The notes under the pieces were generated by a model. That model had not been told where the DNA came from, searched no databases, and saw nothing but the letters and a program-made list of their open reading frames with translations. Positions 41,523 through 49,114 of a stretch of DNA of 64,000 nucleotides are shown in pieces (the first letter of the stretch is position 1; each line of letters starts with the position of its first letter). A program made the position numbers and the translations under genes. This DNA is from Devosia ureilytica (GTDB lineage: Bacteria; Pseudomonadota; Alphaproteobacteria; Rhizobiales; Devosiaceae). The stretch lies in the NCBI RefSeq assembly GCF_024273195.1, contig NZ_JAMZCU010000001.1:248001-312000 (forward strand), written 5' to 3'.

Positions 41523-42401
41523 TCAACTGCACTGGGTCTTGCCGCAGGCGCGCATGTCGGCAATACGGGCACGCAATTCATCCGCGCCGATGGCGCCGGG
41601 AATGATCTCGTTACCAATGATGTAAGTTGGGGTGCCGGTAATGCCCAGTGCCTGGGCGATTTCGTAAGACGCCTGGATTGTGTTGGCGACGGTCTGGTCG
41701 CCCATCTGCAGTTCCAGATCGACCGGCGACAGACCCAAATCCTGGGCCGCGGCCAGGGCCACCGACTTGTCGACCTTCCCACGGCTGGTGAACAGGGTCT
41801 GGTGGAAATCCCAGTAACTTGCTTCGGATTGTCCGACGAGGACGGCAACGCGCGCGGCATCGATAGATTCGTTGGAAAGGATTGGAAATTCCTTGAGGAT
41901 AACCTTGAGATTGGGGTCCTCCGCCAGCAGCGCAGCCATATCCGGCAGGGCGGCGCGGCAATAACCGCAGTTGTAGTCGAAGAATTCGACCAAGGTGACG
42001 TCGCCATCAGGATTGCCGAGGACAATCTGGTCGGGGGCGTTGAATATCTTGTCGTGGAAGGCCGCAAGGGCGGTTTCGGAACGAGCGGATTCTTCGGCGC
42101 GCAGGGTATTTTCCAGCGCTGTCGAAACCCGCTGCAACACCTTGGGATCGCTGAGAAGATATTGCTCGATCAGTGGATTGAGTTCAGCCGGGTCAATGGC
42201 GGCGGTTTCGGGCGCGACGGGCTCTGGGGCGGCGGGAGCCGCTGAGGCCGCGAGGGCGGCCTGCTCGTTGAGCACGTGTTCGACAATTGCGCGAACGGCC
42301 ACGGCGTCGGTTTCCGACTTTGGCTGGTTGATGACGGAATATCCCAAAGCGCCCGCGAGAATTCCGGCGATGGCGACCAAGGCAATAGAAAGGCGGTTCA
42401 T
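41523..42401 (-). CDS. DsbA-family thiol oxidoreductase, membrane-anchored
   Basis: A 292-residue extracytoplasmic thioredoxin-fold protein of the DsbA/BdbD (Com1-like) type. An N-terminal signal anchor (LSIALVAIAGILAGALGYSV) is followed by an Ala/Pro-rich linker, a helical dimerisation-like segment (NPLIEQYLLSDPKVLQRV) and the thioredoxin domain with active site Cys145-Gly-Tyr-Cys148 (DYNCGYC) and cis-Pro loop GITGTPTYIIGNEIIPG. It probably oxidises or isomerises periplasmic disulfides. It is first of the minus-strand dsbA-aroQ-accB-accC run. Confidence 0.93.
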   Translation of the reverse strand: MNRLSIALVAIAGILAGALGYSVINQPKSETDAVAVRAIVEHVLNEQAALAASAAPAAPEPVAPETAAIDPAELNPLIEQYLLSDPKVLQRVSTALENTLRAEESARSETALAAFHDKIFNAPDQIVLGNPDGDVTLVEFFDYNCGYCRAALPDMAALLAEDPNLKVILKEFPILSNESIDAARVAVLVGQSEASYWDFHQTLFTSRGKVDKSVALAAAQDLGLSPVDLELQMGDQTVANTIQASYEIAQALGITGTPTYIIGNEIIPGAIGADELRARIADMRACGKTQCS

Positions 42402-42551
42402 TCAGGCGCTCCAGGCGAGTCTTGCGGCTTCTCTTTAGCAGACGGAAGCGCGGAGGAGGACCTGTATCGGGGCGGGCGGTTGGCGGGCAGTTCAATTATT
42501 GTTGAGAAGGCCGCAACTTCGGGCTACGCCCGAGGAAACAGCGGAGTTTTC

Positions 42552-43703
42552 ATGACCATTTCTGCCGATGGGCTGATGCCTTTTCTCGCCATGGATATTC
42601 TCAAGCGCGCCAAGGCGTTGGAGGCGCGGGGGCGGGTTGTGTGTCATCTGGAGGTCGGGGAACCGGGGGCGCCGCCTGCGCCGCGGGTGATTGAGGCCGT
42701 GGCCAGGGCCTTGCCGGAGCCGCAGGGCTACACAAATGCCAAGGGCCTGACGGGCCTGAGGGACGGCCTGGCTGGTTATTATGAACGGCAGCACGGGGTC
42801 AAAATCGATCCTGAACTGGTACTGGCGACCATGGGGTCGTCGGCCGGGTTCATCCTGGCGTTTCATACCGCGTTCAAGCCGGGGGCGCGCATCGCAATCA
42901 CCCGCCCTGGCTACCCCGCCTATGTGAACACGCTACTCGGCCTTGGTTTTAGCGTTGCCGAAATTCCGGTGAGCGCGGCCAATGGCTGGCGGCTGACCGG
43001 AGAGCAGATCGCGGCGGCCCATGCGCGGCAGCCATTCGAGGGATTGTTGTTTGCAAGCCCTGCCAATCCGACTGGCGCTGCGGTGGATCGGGCGCAATTG
43101 GCCGAAATCGTTGCGACCTGCGCGCGACTGGGGGTGCAGTTCATTTCCGACGAGATTTATCACGGGCTGGACTATTCAGGGCCGTCTGTGAGTGCGCTGG
43201 AGCTGACGCGCGACGCCATCGTGATCAACAGCTTTTCAAAATACTACTGCATGACCGGCTGGCGGATCGGCTGGATGGTGATGCCGGAAAACCTCGTGCG
43301 ACGGGCCGAGATATTGCAGCAGAACCTGTTTATCTCGGCGCCAACGCTGAGCCAGATCGGGGCGACGGTAGCGCTCGAAGAACGGGATTATGCCGAAGAA
43401 CAGAAAGCGGCCTATGCAAAGAACCGGCTGTTGCTGGGGCAGGGGCTGCGGGAGCTGGGCTTTGAGCTGCCGAGCATGGGCGACGGGGCGTTCTACGCTT
43501 ATGCGGGGATCGGCAGGTTCTCCAATGACGCCATGGATTTCTGCCTGAGGTTGCTCGATGTGGCCGGGGTCGCGGCGACGCCGGGTGTCGACTTTGACCG
43601 CACCGATGGCAATGGCTATGTGCGGTTCAGCTATGCCGGCACACAGACCAGCATCGAGATGGCGCTAGAGCGGATGCGCGACTTCACCAGGGCAGGCGGC
43701 TAG
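42552..43703 (+). CDS. PLP-dependent class I/II aminotransferase
   Basis: A 383-residue fold-type I aminotransferase of the AspC-like group. HLEVGEPGAPPAPRVIEA is the N-terminal substrate segment, FASPANPTGAAVDRAQL holds the PLP-binding Asn, FISDEIYHGLDY the Asp and Tyr, and INSFSKYYCMTGWRIGW the PLP lysine. The amino-acid preference cannot be told. ATG 42552 (MTISADGLMPFLAMDIL) is chosen. Longer in-frame starts run into the divergent dsbA. A short TCGGGC-TAC-GCCCGA hairpin lies in its leader. Confidence 0.92.
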   Translation: MTISADGLMPFLAMDILKRAKALEARGRVVCHLEVGEPGAPPAPRVIEAVARALPEPQGYTNAKGLTGLRDGLAGYYERQHGVKIDPELVLATMGSSAGFILAFHTAFKPGARIAITRPGYPAYVNTLLGLGFSVAEIPVSAANGWRLTGEQIAAAHARQPFEGLLFASPANPTGAAVDRAQLAEIVATCARLGVQFISDEIYHGLDYSGPSVSALELTRDAIVINSFSKYYCMTGWRIGWMVMPENLVRRAEILQQNLFISAPTLSQIGATVALEERDYAEEQKAAYAKNRLLLGQGLRELGFELPSMGDGAFYAYAGIGRFSNDAMDFCLRLLDVAGVAATPGVDFDRTDGNGYVRFSYAGTQTSIEMALERMRDFTRAGG

Positions 43704-44210
43704 ATGACGTCTATCCCGACACTTGAGACTGAAAGACTGATCCTGCGGGCTCCGACGGTGGACGATTATCCGGCCTATGCGGCCTTCATGGCGTCGGACC
43801 GTTCTCGGATGATGGGTGGGCCGCATGTCCGCTGGGCGGCGTGGGGCATGTTTTCGAGCGATGTCGCGATGTGGGCGTTGTATGGCCACGGCGCGCTGAT
43901 GATCGATCTCAAGGGCGAGCGAACTTGTGTCGGCCAGGTGGGCATCAATCACGGGCCCATGTTCCCCGAAAAGGAACTGGGCTGGATGCTCTATGACGGT
44001 TTTGAGGGATTTGGCTATGCCACCGAAGCTGGTGCAGCGCTGAAGGCCTGGGCGTTCGTAACGCTGGGGCTGGAAACGCTGGTGAGCTATTTCGACCCGG
44101 ACAATGTCAGGTCGATGGCGGTTTCAGCGCGCCTGGGTGGCGTGCGGGATGATACGGCGCAGCCCCAGGATGAGGGCGACGTGGTGTTTCGGTATAACAG
44201 GCCGTACTAA
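43704..44210 (+). CDS. GNAT-family N-acetyltransferase (RimJ/RimL-like)
   Basis: A 168-residue GNAT protein. The N-terminal LETERLILRAPTVDDYPAYAAFM is the RimJ/RimL-type motif, with FEGFGYATEAGAALKAWAF as the acetyl-CoA loop and DPDNVRSMAVSARLGG typical of the C-terminal part. The ATG follows the aminotransferase stop without any gap, so the two are co-transcribed. The substrate is unknown. Confidence 0.92.
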   Translation: MTSIPTLETERLILRAPTVDDYPAYAAFMASDRSRMMGGPHVRWAAWGMFSSDVAMWALYGHGALMIDLKGERTCVGQVGINHGPMFPEKELGWMLYDGFEGFGYATEAGAALKAWAFVTLGLETLVSYFDPDNVRSMAVSARLGGVRDDTAQPQDEGDVVFRYNRPY

Positions 44211-44301
44211 CTCCCAGTGTGTCGAGACCCCACCCGGCCTCCGCCTGGCAGGAGGGCCGTTCATGCAGCGCGCGTGACATGGGCGAGACAATCGGCCCTT
44301 T

Positions 44302-44488
44302 TCACCCTCTCCCTTGAGGGGAGATTTGTGAAGCTGGCTGCCGAGCAGCCCAGCGCAACCAGGGTGGCGGTGTCGGATTGTGTTGCAAATGTCGATGTTT
44401 ACTGGAGGCGCTGACACCCCCACCCGAGCGTCGCTAAAGTCCTGACGGACCTAAGCTCTACTTGCCCTCCCCTCAAGGGGGAGGGTGA
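44302..44488. mobile_element. MITE-like element with 23-base terminal inverted repeats
   Basis: The 23-base ends (44302-44324 and 44466-44488) are reverse complements at 21 of 23 positions and each is itself a partial palindrome around CCCTTGAGGGG. They enclose 141 bases without coding potential. This arrangement, 187 bases overall, resembles non-autonomous intergenic repeats of rhizobial genomes. No clear target-site duplication is visible, so mobility is unproven. Confidence 0.55.
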
Positions 44489-44516
44489 CCCAGGAGCTGG
44501 GCTCAAAGTCCAAACA

Positions 44517-44545
44517 ACTAAAAGGGCGGCCCGGAGGCCGCCCTT
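44517..44545 (-). terminator. Rho-independent terminator after rne
   Basis: AAGGGCGGCC and GGCCGCCCTT (44522-44531 and 44536-44545) form a perfect 10-bp stem with a CGGA loop. On the minus strand TTTTAG follows. It starts 7 bases after the rne TAA. Confidence 0.88.
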
Positions 44546-44551
44546 GTTGTT

Positions 44552-47239
44552 TTAGCCGAGGCCGAGGCGGCGCTGCCACCAGCCGACTTTCTTCTTCTTG
44601 TCGCCGTCGCCTTCTGCCTGATCGGCTTCGGGCTCCGCGGGGGCAGCGCTCGAGGAAACGACCACGCCTTCAGGCGGCAGTTCCTTTTTCACGCGACGGG
44701 CGCGGGCGGGCTTTTCCTCGGCAGCCGGTGCGGCAGCAGCAGGCACTTCGGCGGCGGGCGCCTCGGCCTTGGCCGTCTTGGGTGCGCGGGCCGGTTTGGC
44801 GGGGGCCGCTTCTGCCACGTTCGCTTCAGGAGCGGCCTCGGCGGCCTCTGCCTTGGGCTTGCGGGCGCGCGGCTTGCGCTTGGGCTTTTCCTCGGCGGCA
44901 GCTTCGACCGGCGCGTCGGTGGTTGCTTCAGCTTCAACCGGCGTGGTTTCGGCAGGTGCCGATTCCTCGGTTTCGCTTACCTTCTTGCGGCGGCTGCGGC
45001 GCGGCTTTTCAGCCGGTGCGGCGTCGGCCTCGGGAGCGGCCTCAACAGTGCCGTCAGCGGTGATCTCGACGTGATCGACCACGGCATCTTCCGGTGCCGA
45101 CACGGCAGCTTCGCGGCTCTCCGAGCCGGTTTCGCCGTTCTGGTCACGACGATTGCGACGGCCACCACGGCGGCCACGACGGCGGCGGCGGCGGTTTTCA
45201 CCATCGGTGTCGCTTTCAGCAGCAGTGGCTTCCTCATTGCCTTCGGACTCGTCGTCCTCGCCTTCGGATTCGGTGTCAGCGGCGGCAGCGCCTTCGGAGG
45301 CCTGTTGGGCCTGAGCATCGCCATTGCGACCACCGCGACGGCGGCGACGGCGGCGACGGCGGCCACTACCATCGCCTTCACCCGCTTCGGCTGCGGCGGC
45401 GGCGGGGGCTTCGGCCTCCTCGGTCTCTTCGACCTCGACTTCATCCTCGTCTTCGTCGGCATCTTCGATGATGGCGCTGTCGACACGGACATGGGCTGCG
45501 GCGCGCTGATCGGCATAGGCCGAAACGCGGGTCTCGCCCTTTTCGATGGCGAACTGGTGGCCCGTCATCTTGCTGTCAGCGGTGATGGTGATCGAGAGAT
45601 TGTTGCGCATTTCAAGCTGCGAAAGGGTCTCGCGCTTGAAGTTGAGGATGTAGAGCGCGACCTCGACCGGCACGCGCACATTGATCGACTGGCCCTGGCG
45701 GCGCAGCACGTGATCCTCGATGTGGCGCATGATCATCAGCGCCAGGCTTTCGGTGGAGCGAACCAGACCGGTGCCATCGCAGATCGGGCACTTGTGGGTC
45801 GAGCTTTCCACAACGCCGAAGCGGATACGCTGGCGGCTCATTTCCATGAGGCCGAAATGGGAGATGCGGCCGACCTGGATGCGGGCGCGGTCGTCCTTGA
45901 GGCAATCCTTGAGCTTGCGCTCGACGGCCCGGTTGGAACGGTTCTCCATCATGTCGATGAAGTCGATGACGATGAGACCGGCCAGATCGCGCAGGCGCAG
46001 TTGGCGGGCGACTTCATCGGCCGCTTCCAGATTGGTCTGGAGGGCGGTGTCCTCGATATTGTGCTCCTTGGTGGAGCGGCCCGAGTTCACGTCAATGGAA
46101 ACAAGGGCTTCGGTCGGGTTGATGACGATATAGCCGCCGGAGGGCAGGGTGACCGTGGGCGAGAACATGGAGTCGAGCTGAGCTTCGACGCCATATTTCG
46201 AGAACAGCGGCTGGTCCTCGGCATAGGGTTTCACGTTCTTGGCGTGGGACGGCATGATCATCTTCATGAAGTCCTTCGCCTCGCGATAGGCGTTGTCGCC
46301 GGCGACCAGAACTTCTTCGATGTCCTTGTTGTAGAGATCGCGGATGGTGCGCTTGATCAGCGAACCTTCCTCATACACGAGGCACGGCGCCGAGCTTTCC
46401 AGCGTCAGCGTGCGCACGCTTTCCCACAGCCGCATCAGGTATTCGAAGTCGCGCTTGACCTCGGCCTTGGTGCGCGAGGCGCCAGCGGTACGCAGAATGA
46501 CGCCCATGCCCTGCGGCACCTCGAGATCGGAAGTGATTTCCTTGAGGCGCTTGCGGTCAGCAGCGTTGGTGATCTTGCGCGAAATGCCACCGCCACGGGC
46601 GGTATTGGGCATCAGCACCGAATAGCGGCCAGCGAGCGAGAGATAGGTGGTCAGAGCCGCGCCCTTGTTGCCGCGTTCTTCCTTGACCACCTGCACCAGC
46701 ATGACCTGGCGGCGCTTGATGACTTCCTGGATCTTGTACTGGTGGCGGCGCTGCTGGCTGGAGCGGCGACGTTCCGGCACTTCCTCGAGCGCGTCAGCGC
46801 CACCGATGGATTCCACCGGTTCGGAATTGGCCGGAGCCTGTTCGATATGGCTGGCGTCGCCGGGTTCCTGGGGATCGGCATCGGCGTCCGGCTCGGTCAC
46901 GCCCTCGGGCAGCGAGATGGATTCGTCGGCCTCGTCGTGGTGATCATCCTCGTGCTCTTCGTCGCGCAGCAGGGCTTCGCGGTCGGCAACGGGGATCTGG
47001 TAGTAGTCAGGATGGATTTCGCTAAAAGCGAGGAAGCCGTGGCGATTGCCGCCATATTCGACAAAGGCAGCCTGCAGGCTGGGCTCAACCCGCGTGACTT
47101 TCGCTAGGTAGATATTGCCCCGCAACTGGCGGCGGGTCGCCGATTCGAAATCGAATTCCTCGAGCCGGTTACCGGCGGTAACGACAATCCGTGTTTCTTC
47201 CGGGTGGATGGCATCCACCAGCATTCTCTTGGTCGCCAT
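44552..47239 (-). CDS. rne: Ribonuclease E
   Basis: Endoribonuclease that initiates mRNA decay and scaffolds the degradosome. The N-terminal S1 region (NIYLAKVTRVEPSLQAAFVEYGGNRHGFL) is interrupted by an acidic insert, as is common in alphaproteobacteria. The 5' sensor and DNase-like catalytic part carry SIDVNSGR and VIDFIDMMENRSNR with the catalytic Asp residues, then the zinc-link CPICDGTG. The C-terminal 300 residues are a disordered, Glu/Ala/Arg-rich scaffold with arginine-rich patches. ATG 47239 with GGAG upstream gives MATKRMLVDAIHPEE, 895 residues. Confidence 0.96.
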   Translation of the reverse strand: MATKRMLVDAIHPEETRIVVTAGNRLEEFDFESATRRQLRGNIYLAKVTRVEPSLQAAFVEYGGNRHGFLAFSEIHPDYYQIPVADREALLRDEEHEDDHHDEADESISLPEGVTEPDADADPQEPGDASHIEQAPANSEPVESIGGADALEEVPERRRSSQQRRHQYKIQEVIKRRQVMLVQVVKEERGNKGAALTTYLSLAGRYSVLMPNTARGGGISRKITNAADRKRLKEITSDLEVPQGMGVILRTAGASRTKAEVKRDFEYLMRLWESVRTLTLESSAPCLVYEEGSLIKRTIRDLYNKDIEEVLVAGDNAYREAKDFMKMIMPSHAKNVKPYAEDQPLFSKYGVEAQLDSMFSPTVTLPSGGYIVINPTEALVSIDVNSGRSTKEHNIEDTALQTNLEAADEVARQLRLRDLAGLIVIDFIDMMENRSNRAVERKLKDCLKDDRARIQVGRISHFGLMEMSRQRIRFGVVESSTHKCPICDGTGLVRSTESLALMIMRHIEDHVLRRQGQSINVRVPVEVALYILNFKRETLSQLEMRNNLSITITADSKMTGHQFAIEKGETRVSAYADQRAAAHVRVDSAIIEDADEDEDEVEVEETEEAEAPAAAAAEAGEGDGSGRRRRRRRRRGGRNGDAQAQQASEGAAAADTESEGEDDESEGNEEATAAESDTDGENRRRRRRGRRGGRRNRRDQNGETGSESREAAVSAPEDAVVDHVEITADGTVEAAPEADAAPAEKPRRSRRKKVSETEESAPAETTPVEAEATTDAPVEAAAEEKPKRKPRARKPKAEAAEAAPEANVAEAAPAKPARAPKTAKAEAPAAEVPAAAAPAAEEKPARARRVKKELPPEGVVVSSSAAPAEPEADQAEGDGDKKKKVGWWQRRLGLG

Positions 47240-47800
47240 AATGAACTCCGCGCACCCGCGCGCCGACAAGGGGACGCCGGAAGGCCGGCATCCTGGTTGT
47301 GGCGCATTGCGGGGCGAATAGGTTTGATGTTGGGAGGCGCGAACCTCTCACGTTCAGCGCCAAGGTGTTTGCGGTCATGGCCGGCAATGAAGGCGAAGCA
47401 AAGCGGCAATCGGTCTTTTCGATCGCGTCGCGCTCAGTTCGCCAGCGGGCCATATGACCTCTTCCTATTGGGTGTCAGGCCGAGAGCCTGGCACCGTCCG
47501 GCCCGGTTGGGCCGAAATTCGTCATCGCAGGGCGTTGAAACCGCAACTTCCGCTCCGGGCCATAGGGGGCAAATTGAAAACCCCGAAAACGGCCACGAAA
47601 CACACGCACCTGCATTACTAGCGTGTAGGAAAGTTGCGCCGGATTGGCAACAGGAAAGTCAAAACAGCCACGGCACGCGGGTTTTACCGCGACCTTCCTT
47701 GGCCGGTGACGCAAATCATCGCATAAGGCCAGACCTGCCGAAGAATCGCCGCATCCCGGCGCCATCCAGCAGTCCAGATTTTTGGGAGCCGGTCGACGTC
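47240..47800. other. Long divergent region between rne and the amidase gene
   Basis: A 561-base stretch without a supported gene. Open frames lack family similarity. It must contain the rne promoter and leader (minus strand) and the amidase promoter. E. coli rne has a leader of about 360 bases used for autoregulation, so a long regulatory leader here is plausible. Confidence 0.5.
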
Positions 47801-49030
47801 TTGACCAAACACGTTCTGATACGCCTTTTGACGGGCCTGCTTGCGCTCATGGCCCTGTCCGCGACACTGCACGCGCAGGACGCTGCGCCATTGCCTCCAC
47901 TGCCCAATGTGATCGACGCGCGGGTGACCGGGACCGCCGAACGGGCGCGGCTGGTCATTGATCTGGCCGAGCGCACCGAATTCTCCTTTGTGTCGCTCGA
48001 TGAGCCGCAGCGGCTGGCGGTGGACGTGCGGGCTGGAACGTTCTCGGTGCCGGAGCCGGAAGGCGCGCCGGGCGACGCTGGGCTGGTCTCGGCCTATGCC
48101 ATAGAACAGGCCGCCGCCGACCGGGTGCGCACAACATTGACGCTGGCCGGCCCAGCGCAGGTGCAGCAGGCCTATGTGCTCGACGCCTTCGAGGACCAGC
48201 CGGCGCGGCTGGTGGTGGATATCATTGCGGCGACTGCCGAGGAATTTGCCGCCAATGTCGAGCGCGACAAGTTGGCCTCGGAAACCGTGGCGCCGGCTGT
48301 TTCAACGCCCGCCGGTGGATCGGAGCTGCCAATCGCAAGTCGGCCGCTGGTGGTGATCGACCCAGGGCATGGTGGTATCGACAGTGGCGCCGAGGCGCTG
48401 GGTGGGATCAAGGAAAAGGACATCGTGCTGGCTTTTGCCTTGCGCCTGCAGGAATTGCTGGTCGCTGCTGGGCGGTTCGATGTGGCGCTGACGCGCGAGG
48501 ATGATTCCTATCTCAAGCTCGAAGAGCGAGTGGAATTGGCACGGTCCAACAAGGCGGACCTGTTCATTTCGCTACACGCTGACAGTTTCCAGCAGCCTGA
48601 AATCCGTGGCGCCAGTGTTTATACGCGTGACGAAAACGCGACCGATGTGCTCGACAAGGTGCTGGCCGACAGCGAGAACGCCAGCGATGTCATTGCGGGC
48701 TTCGCCATGCCGCAGACAATGGCGCCGGAGGTGGTGGACATATTGCTCGACTTGATGCGGCGCGAAATGCGGGTTCAGTCCTTCATGGCCGCGCAATCGA
48801 TTGTGCACCAGCTGGAGCCCAGCGTGGCGCTGCGGCGCTTTCCAGTGCGACAGGCCGATTTCTTCGTTTTGCAGGCCCCAGACGTGCCATCGGTGCTGGT
48901 GGAACTGGGGTTCCTGTCCAACGCCAGCGACATGGCCAATCTGATGCAGTCAGACTGGCAGGATCGCACTGCCGAGGCGATTGCGCGCGGCATTTCCACC
49001 TATTTTGACAGTCTTGAGGAAGAGCCATGA
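47801..49030 (+). CDS. N-acetylmuramoyl-L-alanine amidase (AMIN plus Amidase_3)
   Basis: Zinc amidase that removes stem peptides from peptidoglycan during cell separation (AmiC type). A signal peptide (LIRLLTGLLALMALSATLHAQ) is followed by an AMIN targeting domain (RLVIDLAERTEFSFVSLDEPQRLAVDV) and an Amidase_3 catalytic domain: VVIDPGHGGIDSGAEALGG with zinc His and Glu, FISLHADS with the second zinc His, and VLVELGFLSN with the catalytic Glu. No ATG fits the signal peptide. TTG 47801 is the best start, giving 409 residues. It precedes mrcA, as in related genomes, and the LytM lipoprotein at 8913-10178 is a candidate activator. Confidence 0.92.
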   Translation: MTKHVLIRLLTGLLALMALSATLHAQDAAPLPPLPNVIDARVTGTAERARLVIDLAERTEFSFVSLDEPQRLAVDVRAGTFSVPEPEGAPGDAGLVSAYAIEQAAADRVRTTLTLAGPAQVQQAYVLDAFEDQPARLVVDIIAATAEEFAANVERDKLASETVAPAVSTPAGGSELPIASRPLVVIDPGHGGIDSGAEALGGIKEKDIVLAFALRLQELLVAAGRFDVALTREDDSYLKLEERVELARSNKADLFISLHADSFQQPEIRGASVYTRDENATDVLDKVLADSENASDVIAGFAMPQTMAPEVVDILLDLMRREMRVQSFMAAQSIVHQLEPSVALRRFPVRQADFFVLQAPDVPSVLVELGFLSNASDMANLMQSDWQDRTAEAIARGISTYFDSLEEEP

Positions 49031-49114
49031 GTGGGGGTGTTGTGATCACAATCGCGGCGCTGTTCTGCTATGGTTCGACTCTGACTGCGCTTGCCGCCCG
49101 GAGATACTGACCAC

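Noticed and set aside
45071-47107. Reading frame of 678 codons on the plus strand inside rne
   Set aside because: Antisense shadow of the rne coding sequence with the same GC effect. It shows no domain and no ribosome site.
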